A stretch of 64,000 nt of DNA from Henricia sp. BOLD:AAB3569 (GCA_037783545.1 JBBELK010000309.1:186001-250000), one strand, 5' to 3'. Shown: positions 23,921 to 35,677, counted from the stretch's first letter. The notes: generated by a model not told the origin, from the sequence alone. Program-made: numbers and translations.

Positions 23921-24108
23921 CTAGCGTACATCGACCTTGCAACTGGAAGCAACTAGTGGCAACTACATGTAATGTTTCCGGCAACTAATGTTTCCGGCAA
24001 CTAGAAGCAACTGGGAGCTCAAAAGGTACACGCACTTGCTGTCAGTTGCACGCGTGTGTCTGATCACGTGGGCGCACATCGACAGTTGCAAGGTCGATGT
24101 ACGCTAGG
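23921..24108. mobile_element. MITE with CTAGCGTACATCGACC ends
   Basis: Ends CTAGCGTACATCGACCTTGC and GCAAGGTCGATGTACGCTAG are perfect inverse copies. Related sequence (TTGCAACTGGAAGCAA and its inverse) recurs at 26996-27061 and 27285-27582, indicating a local cluster of this family. Confidence 0.75.
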
Positions 24109-24187
24109 CATTACCTGAATTGCTGTGTCACAGGGCGCGCACTGGAAATTTAGAACTGGCTGGATGCACCCAGTTGCCACTAGTTGC

Positions 24188-26987
24188 CGGGCAGTTTCAC
24201 GGGAAAGGTTGCAAAATGAAAAATAGGTAATTGATGTTTTTTTTCACATGAAGACTTTGTTGGAATTTGCTGGTTTTTGCCTCACAAACACATTCATGGT
24301 AGAGCAATCTCCAAAAAAAATTTCAGAGTTCTACGCATTACGGTTCTCAAATTATAAGCCGACATGGGTGCTAAATCACAAGATTTGGAGTCTCATTCAC
24401 ATTTTGTAATAACTGCAATTGACGAGAAATAAAATAAAATGGCAGAGGAACCACCCAGACCTGCCAAAACATTGAAGAATGGTTCTTCAACATTCTGTAC
24501 ACCAAATTTCAATAGAATTGGCCAAGTCATTTTTTTCTGATGCCAATTTGAGTGAAACATTGATTTGTTCGTTAAATGTTTTTTCAAAATGTCCTTTCCT
24601 GAACATGGTAGTTTTTCCTAATATTAAAAGAAAGGAAACACTACTTATTGCCTGTCAAAATAAGGCTACAAACGCCAGTAATCAAGTATAAAAAGATTGG
24701 AATTGTGCAATCACAAATAAACTCAATAAAGCAACAGTCACCTATGCCTTGCAAATGTTCGTTAAAAATGTCCTTTCCTGAACATGGGCTCCCCTTTTTA
24801 ACAGGAAGTCTCAGATAAACCTTTTTGGGGATAAACATGTACCTAGGGGTAGACGTACCAGAAATAATAGACTTTAAAAAGATTCCGACTCAAACCATGC
24901 TTGCTATCATGACATTGTCGTTAAACTGCCTTGTCCTTTCCTGAACACATTGTTTAACAGAGTACTTGGCAAAGCCATTGGTGCTTCAATTTGACGTTGT
25001 TTTTGCTTATATTGGCTGTAGAGTTTATGTTTTAAAATTAAAACCAACTAAATAGCAAAAAATGTCTTTTTGTTTGGTTCCTACAGCTCACACACTCGCA
25101 CATGTTTACACACAATTTGAGTATGCATGTGAATATACGTTTATCTTTACAAGTCGCACTTAAATCCGATATTTGTCAGGAATTGGCTGATTTATAGTTT
25201 CATACCATCCCTTCCACAAAATGCATGTATTTAGTTTGAGTCAATTTGAGTGTAATTTACTGTTTTAGTCTAGTTCCTGTGTGTCCAAGTGTTCAGGAAA
25301 GGACACTTTTTTTTAACACATTTAACACCATCTATTATACAATGTTTTAACAGGCATTTCTGTGTGTGCAGCCATTTTATTAGTTCACTGGAACAATTCC
25401 AGGGGGCATTGAAAGTGATGGCTAATTGTGTGTCCCAATTCAGAGATAAATTAATAATGTTATGTTTCAGAGTTCAGAGTAACATACATGTAACTACAGT
25501 TATGGATGCAGTGTTTCAGAATATTTGAATTCAAAGTTACTAATAAAAGTCACACTGATTTTGAAAGTTTGTAAGATTTTAGAAATGAAATCTACACATG
25601 TATCAGACCTCTGTGACACACATGGTCAGTTTGTGGAGGGTTGCTATTTTCTGATCAAGTACATGTGATCGTGTTGAACAGTGTTAAAATGTGCACCCTT
25701 TCCTGAACACATTTAAAAAGGAAGAAGTCGAGATGTATGCACTTTTCTTCATGCATGCACATGTATAAAATGCTTAAAATGGTTTTGGGCTTGATGTGTC
25801 CTTGCATCCCATTTTGTTATAAAAGCACATTTCTGACTTATGTAATGATGTTCACTGGATGATACATTTTAATTGACTAGCTAGGCATTTCTTTGTGGGG
25901 CATGCATGTCGATGTACCATGTGCCAGTTTCCCAATTTAAAGTTATACTGTATCAGCAGCGATCAGCAGTGATTATTAAACATTTGAAGTGATGGACATG
26001 ACTTCAGTTTGTTTTATTGTCATGAAGGAAATACAAAGTGCTTTGTTAAACCTTGTTAAATATTGTGTCCTTTCCTGAACATAAGTACACAACAGTTAGT
26101 TGCATCACTAACAAGGTACAAACTGATCTGCCTCACAAATATGACCTCCCATCATTATTTTTCCCCCAAATAAATAATTTACTCCAACCAACCAACATTC
26201 TTTGGATATTTTCCTACTTTTTACCTGGTATGTTGATAAATATGCCTAGTAACGCAACATGCAGGCAAGTTTAGGCCTATCACACATTTTTTTTCAGTTT
26301 TATTGCACTCTCTTAACAAATTATGTTCATGCAATTATATTATTACTCTTTTGCCACTCTGAATTAGTATATTGTTGGATTTTTTTGCTCTGTAAGACCT
26401 AATGTAGTTGTCGTTAAATGTTTTTGTCCTTTCCTGAACGAAATTGGCCCTTTTCATAGCATTGATAAAAACCACAGTAACCCTACAACGCAACACACTA
26501 TAAATGCGATTTCTTTGCCAGTTGTTCTGCCAGGCTTACAGCCCTTGGACAAAAGTGCAGATAATCGGCAGGCTGCACCGTTTTCTATGAAACAGAAATG
26601 AAAGTTGGTGTTTCAAAGAAAAAAGTGTTGTAAAACTTAATTTTCTGTCAAAATTTGAAATTACGTGTTATTTTTCTCAGCGTAGACTGCATTTATATTC
26701 AAGATATGACTACCATAATGACTGTAAATAATTTTAAAGCAACTCCGGGCATGTTTGAGATGTGGAAGGAGCACTTTATGACACCCACCTTCATTCAACA
26801 AATTTTATGTTTTGCAAAGAGTAAAGTGTCTTAAAATCAAAACAACAAAATGTTTAAGCTCTGATATTAACATTTTCTAGTACCTTTATGTATACACTTT
26901 CAACAAAAAAACATGTTTTATTGATACCACAAGTTTCATTTTTTACCCCCTGTGAGACTTTTTTGCAACCTTTCCCGTGAAACTGCC
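24188..26987. mobile_element. 2.8-kb non-autonomous DNA transposon with a repeated internal motif
   Basis: Flanked by CTAGTTGC at 24180-24187 and 26988-26995 (8-bp duplication). Inverted ends share GGCAGTTTCACGGGAAAGGT and TTGCAAAA, about 27 bp. An 8-bp duplication fits hAT. There is no ORF over about 80 codons. The interior carries seven copies of TCCTTTCCTGAAC (see separate entry). It has inserted into older MITE sequence of the TTGCAACTGG family. Confidence 0.7.
24592..26439. repeat. Spaced array of the motif TCCTTTCCTGAACA
   Basis: The motif starts at 24592, 24771, 24934, 25696 (CCCTTTCCTGAACA), 26068 and 26427 (last base G) on the plus strand, and lies inverted at 25290-25303. Most copies follow GTTAAA at a short distance. 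Spacings are about 179, 163, 356, 406, 372 and 359 bp, close to multiples of 180. Weak similarity around the first three copies (AAAAAGATT, TTCGTTAAA) suggests a decayed tandem repeat in which this word stayed conserved. Confidence 0.8.
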
Positions 26988-27284
26988 CTAGTTGCACAAC
27001 TGCACATCGACAGCAACTGATCAGTTGAGTTGCTTCCAGTTGCAAGGTTGATGCACGCTAGCCTTTATTGTAATGGCATGCGAATTGAGACAAATTTGCT
27101 TTTTACTCGATACATGTACTTGAATTGGAACTCCTTCTTATAAAGACTTAAATCGAGACTTGAACCTAAAGACAAGACAAGACAAGACTAGTAAACTTTT
27201 TTGTTTCTCATCTAATCTTAAGATCTTTACAAGGTCATTCTTAAAAAGGTGTGAAGTCTACACAAGAGGCGTCTACACAGTTGC

Positions 27285-27582
27285 CGCTCCCAGCAGCAAC
27301 TGGGAGCATCCAGCCATGTCTACATTTCCAGAGCGCGCACATCAACATTGCAACTCGGTAAAGCCTATAGAGTACACTGACCTTGCAACTGGAAGCAAAT
27401 GTTGCTTGCAGTTGCCGTCGATGTGCGCGCATGTGATCAGGCGCACGCGAGTAACTGACAACGACTAGTTATACGCATACAGCGACGCAACTTACCGCAA
27501 CTGGGTACAACTAAGCAACTGATTAGTTGCTCCCAGTTGCCGGAAACACATTGCTTCCAGTTGCAATGTTAATGTACTCTAA
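27285..27582. mobile_element. Diverged MITE copies of the TTGCAACTGG family
   Basis: 27369-27582 has ends AGAGTACACTGACCTTGCAA and, inverted, AGAGTACATTAACATTGCAA. The block 27285-27360 is an inverse relative of 24120-24180 (shared GGCTGGATGC and GCGCGC.CTGGAAAT). Non-coding. Confidence 0.55.
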
Positions 27583-28755
27583 GCTTAAATCCAGAGTTCA
27601 AACCGGGGTGAATAGCAAATTTTCAAGCCTGAATTCAACCCCCGCATTTTTCACACTTCTTTTGCTGAAACTGTGTTTATTTTGCCCTGGGGTGAGTTCA
27701 ACCCCTAGTCCAACAAGGAGGATTCACCCTTGTGCCAGGCCAACCCAGGGAGTGCTGTACCCTGTCTGAGGTTGTACCAGCATGCAAAATTTGGTGTGGC
27801 AGTACAGACAGAAAATAATACCACAATGCAACATAAACAACATGGTTTCTCTTTAATTATGCTTTTAATATTTTACAAAGGCAGAGACCCAAACGAAGCG
27901 ATAGAAGACAACGTCTATTGCTAGTTGCTACTCCAGTCACAATGGCTTCTACGGCTTCTCAGAGCTAGACAACACCGAGAATTAAGAATCTCAACCCGGG
28001 GCGATCTCAACCCTGCTCATTTCAGACTACCGTTTTTAACAGGGGGCAAGAGTTTCAACCTGGGGTGAAATATCTCAACCCTGGTTCCGAGCACCAATCT
28101 CAAGGTTAAGAATTTTTAAGTGTGAAACGTCACTTTTTTCAACCCCGCGCCAACCCCGAGATTTTGCTTGTGTGAAAAGTTATGTGCACGAGAAGATTTT
28201 TAAAAATGTCTGCACTAGACATGGGCAACAGTGTTGAATGTGTAACGGCATGCATACACAACTGCACTGCGCACGCAATGTGTTACAGCCCCTACATGTA
28301 CATAATTTGCAGTTACCCATAATATTACTTCACGGGTTGACAAGAAAAATCCGACTACAAGGGTACATAGATGTACAGGACATCACAATAAATCACTACC
28401 TAGGCTGTTTAAGCTTTTAAACAAACAAATTTACACTTGCTTTCAAATTTTGAGGCAAATTGTTCTAAGTCTCGGCACCCCTGAAGTTAAAGATCCTTCT
28501 TCCATTTTCTGTTTTAGGGTGTAAGAGAACCACATTGCCATCAGTACTATTCCTACATGTAGTTTAATGACGATGTAGTTCACTACTTCACTGACTGGAA
28601 CACAAACATTGCTAAGATAATTTGGAACACTGCCAGTTAAACATTGAAATACTATAGTGTTAATATGAATGTCTCCTTTCCTACAGGTAGAGTTGTTCAA
28701 CCTACATGTAGTTCGCTACGTACAGCTGATGCTGATGTTCTAGGTGGGACCTTAA

Positions 28756-29586
28756 AGGTACACACCGGCTTCGTTGGGCTATTTTGGGCTCGAAATTGAC
28801 CCATACCAGATTCTGAATGCCCTTCCGAAATAAACTGAACACATCCTGAAAAGAAACCACGGAATTTTGACGTTTTTGAGCAATTTTCAAAAAACAGAGG
28901 TCACGTGACTTTTCGGAACCAAATTCTGGTTCCGAAAAGTCACATGGTCTTGCGAGTTAGTTTTGTGTCCAGTCGCATGTCCAGTCGCATGAAAGTTTCT
29001 TACTGCAGAACTGCACGAAATTCAACTCTGATTTGTCCACAATATTTATAAGTAGTTGACAAAAGAGAGACTATTTATACAGGTATGAAACAAAGTTGAA
29101 CATAAGTAAGAAAATTCGAACAGAAATGTTTGTTTCGAGAGTCCGGAGAATGGGACTCAGCGAGCGCGTGCTAGTATGGCAAACTACGGTGGATCGCCCC
29201 GCGCAGCACGGCAAATATCCCGAGTGCACACACGGCAGGTTGGTTGGTGTACATGTACGTTTGTGAAGAAAAAACATGATGCTAACTTCTCCAGAGAAAG
29301 CGGAAATTCGTAATCGGTCATCCGGGCTGTTCAGTGAAATCGTGATCAGAAAATTGGAGATATCCCGAGTAGCAAAAGAGCGAATCGTTTGTGACAAAGT
29401 CGTGAAGCTCGCGCGTAGTTGCAACGGCTGGTAAAGCGTATAACCCGTCTTTTGACCGTTTTTGTTCATTTTGCACTTCTTTAGTAAATTACGGGATATT
29501 TTGATGATTTTTTGACAACCATCAAAAAAGTATTGTCAATGCTGCTACATCACTAAATCATGTAAACAGTAGGCCGGTGTGTACCT
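28756..29586. mobile_element. TTAA-flanked DNA transposon, family 1 copy B
   Basis: TTAA at 28752-28755 and 29587-29590. Ends AGGTACACACCGGCTT and, inverted, AGGTACACACCGGCCT. It shares with copy A (684-1327) the palindrome GGTCACGTGACTTTTCGGAA and the phrase GTTGGGCTATTTTGGGCTC. A 132-codon minus-strand open frame (29071-29469) has no recognisable domain and is probably not a gene. Confidence 0.75.
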
Positions 29587-29590
29587 TTAA

Positions 29591-30160
29591 AGGGCCTGTG
29601 ACATGCTAAACATCTTTTTGCCTAATCTTTGCTTCATATGATGGATTACTTGTTCAGCAAGACATGCTATTGTTCGTTTGGATGTAAAATGTTTAAAAGA
29701 TAGCCTTTTTCAACTTTGAAGAATTCATTGCAATAAACCACAGATAGAGGGCGCTGTTTGGAGTGCATCACGTAAGGAAGGCAGAAGGGAAAAGTTAAGA
29801 AAAAACATAAGACTTCAAGTTGGACTTGTGGCAAATTGCTGCAGTTTCTACCCCCAGTTTCGTCAAGGCTTAACAGGAAACATGTAGAACAAACTCAAAC
29901 ACTCGTGGATAACAAAAGTTCCAGGAAGTTTTAGAAAAAAGTGGAATCTTTTGTGCACAGTTGAATGTGATTTTCCTGTGTTTGCCTCTTGTGACATCGT
30001 GACCTTGGTCATGAATATGCATATTTGCATTAGCATAAAAACTAAAAACCTTTGTTTTAACTCCCCAAACAAGCTCCAAATGGGATTTTTATGAATGTAA
30101 CTGAGTATATTGGATTTATAGCATAGATTTCATTGATAAAAATCCCAAATAAGGGGCCCT
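29591..30160. mobile_element. TTAA element, family 5 copy B
   Basis: Flanked by TTAA at 29587-29590 (shared with the previous element) and 30161-30164. Ends AGGGCCTGTG and, inverted, AGGGCCCCTT. Interior blocks match 20247-22039 in order. Confidence 0.7.
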
Positions 30161-30339
30161 TTAAGGATAGTCCATCCTGCTCTATTCAAAAGTACATCTG
30201 GCCGTTGTAGCAAGGTTTTAGAAATAAGATCCAAATAAGATCACAATAGTCAAACTGAGGGAACACAAGACTTTTCACAACAAGATTGAGGGTTTGTGTA
30301 GGTAAAATATTTTAAATTATATTTAAAACCCCAATTCTT

Positions 30340-30840
30340 TTAGAAACAGAAGATACTACATGGTCATTTGGTCCATTTCAATTTTAATACAATAAAAATG
30401 CACACCAAGATATTTAAAGGTATTGATTTGTTCCAGACAGTTGTCATCAACAAAAATATCAACATTAGGATGTTCACATCTGGCAAATTTTTGAGCTGAC
30501 CCGATCAACATGCTTTTGGACTTGGTAGTATTCAATTTCAATCTGTTATCATTGAGCCACTTTGATATTTACTTGAGTAAAGGCTAATTTTTGTAATCAC
30601 ATATGTAATATCATTGATAAAGATTGAAAATAACAATTGGCCCCAGATAGTTCCTTGTGGGACTCCAAAACTGATGACAGATTTGTTGGATAAGACATTC
30701 CCAATTTTAGCTACCTGTGTCCTTCCATGAAGGTATGCAAACATTACCGCTATTTCACAGCCGCGACGTGCTAGCATTAGCATGCTTAGAAACGGCTTCA
30801 GCAAATGTTGCCTCTGAATTTAAAGAGCTAGTAAAATGAT
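30340..30840 (-). mobile_element. LINE reverse-transcriptase fragment (broken)
   Basis: On the minus strand, FGVPQGTIWGQLLFSIFIND is the conserved RT block usually read as GVPQGSxLGPLLF. After a gap and frame change comes KSKSMLIGS, then INTFKYLGV, the block after the thumb. The YADD core is missing. This is a truncated CR1/jockey-group LINE remnant, 5' and 3' incomplete. Confidence 0.7.
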
Positions 30841-30999
30841 AAATTGACAGTACTAGTTATGAATCTATATGTTTATGACTGTGGTTTTTAAATCAACACT
30901 GAAAAGATCACTGCATTTTTGTTTGCTTTGGCCGTCATTGAATCGCTGTCTTCGGCGAGTATATCTCAGATCAGTGCGAGCTGCCAAGTCGCTAATGAC

Positions 31000-31560
31000 C
31001 AGGGTTGGAGGTCTTGAGGCCGGCCTCGGCCTCGAGGCCGATTTTTGAGGCCTCGGCCTTGGCCTTGGACTGGATGCTGTTACGTTTTGGCAGGACAGTG
31101 GTGAAGGAAAAAATAAGTACCCATCACTGCATGCTCTTGCCAAGAACATTCTGTGTGTGCCAGCCAGCAGTGCTCCAGTAGAGCGCATTTTTTAGCAGAG
31201 GGGGGATAATAATGAGACCCCATCGGGCAAGGCTATCCCCACAGATGCTGGAGACCCTAATGTTCCTAAAATGCAACGATCATGTACTTTGAGGAGTGTA
31301 AGATGCATCATGATATAAGCCAGTAAGCCACAACAGCCAGATTTCGCTCTTGCTTTCTTGTGTAATAAAATCAATTTAACCATCACCTTCGTGTAAAATT
31401 GTGTTTTTTTTGTTTTTACATGTGTGTGTGTGTACATAATATAACCGGCCTTGGCCTCGGACACTGTGGCCTTGGCCTCAGCCTCGAATGCTGTGACTCG
31501 GCCTTGGCGACCCGTGACTCGGACTCGGCCTCGGAGGTTGTGGCCTCGACTACAACCCTG
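31000..31560 (+). mobile_element. Internally deleted hAT transposon with hATC remnant
   Basis: Exact 8-bp duplication CTAATGAC at 30992-30999 and 31561-31568. Ends CAGGGTTGGAG and, inverted, CAGGGTTGTAG. From about 31118 the plus strand encodes LAKNILCVPASSAPVERIF, the hallmark of the hAT C-terminal dimerisation (hATC) domain, then a stop and a one-base shift, then MRPHRARLSPQMLETLMFLK. The upstream catalytic part is gone. GAGGCC/GGCCTTGGCC runs lie near both ends (31015-31070 and 31445-31545). Confidence 0.85.
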
Positions 31561-32459
31561 CTAATGACGTACTTCAGGTGCGTAAGGCAAAAATGTGTCA
31601 AGTTTTTTAATTTCCTTTTCGACAACCATGATTTTGTTTCACTTAAAAGTCAGAGTGCCGCACAATGAAAAACCCTACGAACTTTTAACGAGCAAAGGTT
31701 TACGTCTTTCTGTAATAAGCAAAGCAAATTCCAGCCTTTTTCAGAAATCGTTTTACTAGCACTTTAACAAATGTATGGCAGTGCTATATGATTACGGTCT
31801 CCATGAAATAGTTGGTAGCTCTGTTAGTGCAAAACTAGCTAAGGTACATCTCCCAATAGAAATTGGCGAAAACCTATTAATTCTTAAAATCTGTGGTACT
31901 CACTCTGTTTTATCGTCCTGCTGGATTCCTTAATAGTCGTCTATCATATCTCCAGTAGTAAGTAATGAAGAAGGAACCACCTGCAAATGATCTTTCTGGC
32001 GCAAAATTTGTGTTCACTCCCACCACGTTACAAAAGATTTTATCCGTACGAAGCAACGCGAAAAAAAAACAAGGGAAGCGTTAGACTGGTTCTCGCACGC
32101 CATATGGGTGCAGGTCAACTCGACTTAACCAACTCAACCATTGTGCCAACTCAACCATTAAACGGCAAAAGTTCGCGACGGTTGGGGTTCGTGAAAGCGA
32201 AGTTGAATCATCAGGGAAAGTGATAGAAATATGATGTCAAACATTTTCCTGTAAACCTTTGCGAAAGCTGAAACTGTCCCAAAATCTGAGGGATTTTCTA
32301 TTCTATATTTAGAAAATACTCACCTCCGATACCTACAAATGCATTCCATTGCGCATGTGCACCAAAATTCGCTATACAACAAAAGACCACTACGTCACCA
32401 CCACACTGCATGTCCCGCGAAAACAGAGAACACTCTCCCCTTTTTTCCATCCTCAAATT

Positions 32460-32537
32460 TTCAAGTTCAAGGACAATGGGTGGGATGGTATCGGAGGTGA
32501 GCATGTCACGAACCAGTTTAGGTTGATGAACTGACTG
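32460..32537 (-). pseudogene. Residual end of the DIRS last ORF
   Basis: Between the Tc1 break and the DIRS terminal repeat, the minus strand reads QPKLVRDMLTSDTIPPIVLE, likely the tail of the DIRS 3' ORF. The assignment rests only on its position next to the inverted terminus. Confidence 0.35.
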
Positions 32538-33495
32538 CATGATGCTACCACCTCCATGCTTGACGGTTGGGACCGTGTTCTTTGGATTGTACGCTTCCCC
32601 TTTCTTTCGCCAGACATAAGCAACATCCATGTGCCTGAAGGGCTCCATTTTGGTCTCGTCTGACCACAGAATCGATGACCAGAAGCTTGGATCATTGTCC
32701 AGGTGTGCTTTAGCGAAAGCCAGATGAGCTTCCTGATGTCTCTGAGTCAAGAGTGTCGTCTTTCTAGGTCGGTGGCCATGGAGACCTACCTGACGCAATG
32801 TGCGCTGAAGTGTCTGCCTGGATATCTTGGTCCCAGACTCGCCAAGGGTGTTAAAGGAGACCCTTCATAATGATGCGGGGATTGACTTCTCGGCACACTT
32901 TTCTTGCCAGACGAGGTGACACCTTCGACTTACGACCACACCCATTAAGGTTTCTCACTGTGTGGAACTCCTTGTACTTCCTAATTATATACTGGCACTC
33001 TAGACTACCTCGAAAGGGCCTTGTACCCTTTCCCTTCTTTGTGGCCTTTGACAATAGCTCTCTTTTCTTTGCCATGCTGACCAGAAACGGAGAAAGAAGG
33101 CATCAGCTCCCCTCACTTTATAGCCTACAAGCAGAGTGATGTTGTATGACATTCTTTGATTTAAATTTAATTGAACAGATATGTTAATGATTTAAATCTT
33201 ATGCAAACATGTTAGGATAACTGTTGAACAGCAAAAATAAATCACTGGAATGTCGAAAGCAGGTGCATTATTACAAAAAAATGGCCTAAATGCTGAGATT
33301 TTGTAAGGGGTATGAATAATTTTGAACAGGGACAAAAAAGCAAATCTGGACATTACTATTGTTATGCAAATTATGCTGAGCCAAAAACATGTGGTCTTGT
33401 GCAAGGCAACTAACTGTCCTAGGATACAGTGAAAGTTCCTTCTCAATAGATTTTGGAAGGGAGGAAATTTGAATAATTTTGAGCACAACTGTATG
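32538..33495 (-). mobile_element. Tc1-like transposon, 3' truncated, transposase pseudogene
   Basis: The right terminus CAGTTGTGCTCAAAATTATT (minus strand, 33495 inward) is a Tc1-type inverted end beside TA. The minus strand encodes MAKKRELLSKATKKGKG at 33075, an HTH region to about 32851, then after a frame change LRQVGLHGHRPRKTTLL, ILWSDETKMEPF (first catalytic Asp in WSDE) and TVPTVKHGGGSIM. At GGGSIM the Tc1 similarity stops abruptly and DIRS sequence follows, so the second and third catalytic residues and the left terminus are lost. Confidence 0.85.
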
Positions 33496-33499
33496 TGTT

Positions 33500-34130
33500 G
33501 TTTGCGTAGTGCTGCAGCTAAAACCTTGGTTATTCTGGTGAATACCCGTGGTGCTGTGGACCCGCCCAAATGGGAGGCATCGAAACTGGTATGTTGTGCC
33601 TTGGTAAATGAATTGCAGGAACTTCTGATGTTCCTTGTGAACGGGGACATTGAGGTAAGCGTCCTTCAGGTCTAAAGATGTTGCCCACCAGCCGAGAGGA
33701 ACAGACTGGAGGATTGTGGCCAAGGTTTCCATATGAAAATGCTTTGGGCGAATGAAGGCGTTGAGAGGCCCGAGATTGATAATTGCGCGCCAACCACTCG
33801 GTTTCTTTAGAGTGAGGAAAAACACTGAAGTAAACCCCAGGGTTGAGGGCGGCTGAATGATGCTGATTGCTTCCTTGTCCTTCAGAGCCATTATCTCATC
33901 TTCTAAGGCTTTTCGGCTTGAAGGATCTTATGGAAAGGGTGTGAGGCAGCGAGGTAACATCTCCAGAAGAGGCGGCAAACTAGTGAATTCCAGATGATAT
34001 CCTGATGAAAGGGTTTAAAGAACCCATGTGTCTGTTGTGATCTGCGCCCATTTGTGATGATAATGAAGGAGACGGCTGCCCACCGGGCCTGGGACTGACT
34101 GGACCGGTATGGTCCAGTAGTCACTGGATC
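33500..34130 (-). pseudogene. DIRS reverse transcriptase, N-terminal part, frameshifted
   Basis: In two frames joined near 33900, the minus strand reads GGRLLHYHHKW, then LKKPSGWRAIINLGPLNAFI, FHMETLATILQSVPLGWWAT, LDLKDAYLNVPVHKEHQKFL and TYQFRCLPFG; a further shift gives STAPRVFTRITKVLAAALR. These blocks, with GGRL, KDAYLNVPI and QFRCLPFGL, are characteristic of DIRS RT. The coding ends at 33496 at the Tc1 insertion, before the YxDD motif. Confidence 0.85.
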
Positions 34131-34363
34131 TTACTTTCGGTTGGATCTAGAACCCTAAAGGAATGTGCAGACTTTGAACGTGGTGTTCTGGTCGACCCTG
34201 TAAGTCGCCGCCAATAGGTTGGGGTGGTGAACGAGACTTTTCATTGGAGTTGAGACTGCTGGCAGCGACGAAAAGTGCCTGGCATGCCTGGGTAGATTCT
34301 GGATCTGCCGTAGGTCTTACTGTTTCTAGAAAAAGACGGTGTTGGAATTCCTAAAGTGCGACG

Positions 34364-35489
34364 TCAAAAATCAATCCTTTCCTCCGTCTTCAGCCGTTTC
34401 GCCTCTTTTAGCACGACTTCTTCAAATTTGTTGTTGAACAAGTCAGGACCAGACAATGGAAGTTGTTCCATTTCTTCTCTTGCTCCCAGCGGAGGCCAGA
34501 AGATGTTATCTAGCACTAGAGATCGACGTAAGGATGAGATAAGAGCCGAACCAGTTGCAAACTTCCAAAGAGAGGAGGCTAGACAGTCATCAAGAAACTT
34601 GAACATGACTGGGAGTAGATCCAGTTCTACTATGTTAGGATCTTCTGAGGCTCGGGCCAACACGTCGGAGAGGAGGAGGTCCAACTTCTCAAGGGAATTG
34701 TTGAGGTCGTTGATGTGTTTGTCGTGGAATATGCATTTCTTAGGAAGCGAGCCTGGCTTCTCTGAGCGTAGCTTATCTTCAACTTGAGTTGAAATACTTG
34801 GCACTGAAAAGAAATGCCGAGTGTCTTCATCATTGGTTTTGAAGAGAGAACACTCCTGATGAGGGATTTTTGATGATTTCTTCGGAACGTGGGCAAAACT
34901 GTTATCCATAATGTCAGCACAGATACTGTCCACGGGTATTGTGCATTTAGGCAATGAGGCACCTATCAAGGAATCCCTACGATAGGAGGGTCGAGAGATT
35001 TCCACTGGCAAACGAGGAGGAAAGTCTAAGGTCCGACTGACTTCCGGGATTATCAATTTGTCCCCTTGGAACATGGAGGTGTTACCGTACTCAAAATCCT
35101 GGTCAGAAGAGCTACATGTAGACGCAGGCGAATATGCCTGGTCATGATGGGTTGATGGTGAACCAGAGCTGCTGTGCAACTGAGATCAAAGGTAGCGATG
35201 ACACCTAACCGGAGAGCGTGAACGGGAGCGTGGAACACCTCTGGATGAGTAGTGATGATGTTTATTTCGTGAAATATGCTCAGTGTCGTAACGGAATTCT
35301 CCATGTCGCGGGGAACAGGACCGATGTCTAGAAGATCGTGAGCGATGTTCCAAGTCTCTATCGTGTAATAAACGATGTGACGACTGTGCTGGAATTATGT
35401 TTTCACATTCCCTGGAGCAGGAAATGTATGAAGAAATTACATGACCTCGAGTCGGAGGAAATCATGTGATGAGAACTTCGATATGTTGG
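34364..35489 (-). pseudogene. DIRS gag-like ORF1, C-terminal part
   Basis: An open frame of 271 codons (35179-34364) is preceded in the same frame by one stop and an Arg/Ser-rich stretch (RSRSRSPVRCHRYL). The first half is Ser/Pro-rich; the last third is charged. It is the continuation of the ORF whose start lies at 42400, from which it is separated by the Ty3 insertion. It has no recognised enzymatic domain. Confidence 0.6.
35485..35489. repeat. Ty3 target-site duplication, left (GTTGG)
   Basis: GTTGG directly precedes the left LTR and recurs at 41990-41994 after the right LTR. A 5-bp duplication is typical of Ty3-type integrases. Confidence 0.9.
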
Positions 35490-35656
35490 TGTTATGTATA
35501 AGGTTTTGCATATGATTTGCATATTGGGCCTAGTTGTATGTTGTACGCATGTGTGATGACACACACAAACATGGCGATAACATGAGAGCAGAACCGAACT
35601 TTATTCTCGTGCATTCCTCAATTTGTTCATCTCAATTGCCGACCGCAAACACAACA
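35490..35656 (+). mobile_element. Left LTR of Ty3 element (167 bp)
   Basis: Begins TGTTATG and ends ACACAACA. As I read both copies it is identical to 41823-41989. It contains CATATGATTTGCATATTG, an octamer-like word, and GAACTTTATTCTCG in the second half. Confidence 0.95.
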
Positions 35657-35659
35657 ATT

Positions 35660-35677
35660 TGGCGACGAGGATGGGAT
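35660..35677 (+). promoter_or_regulatory. Primer-binding site, tRNA-Ser (GCT type)
   Basis: TGGCGACGAGGATGGGAT starts 3 bp after the left LTR. It is the complement of the 3' end ATCCCATCCTCGTCGCCA, which I recall as that of metazoan tRNA-Ser(GCT), 18 of 18 positions. Confidence 0.85.

Noticed and set aside
24592-26439. CRISPR-like array of spaced repeats
   Set aside because: Repeats are only 14 nt, spacers are 150-400 nt and uneven, one copy is inverted, and the host is a eukaryote.
29071-29469. 132-codon minus-strand frame
   Set aside because: It lies wholly inside a TTAA transposon, and copy A of that family lacks it. No domain is recognisable.
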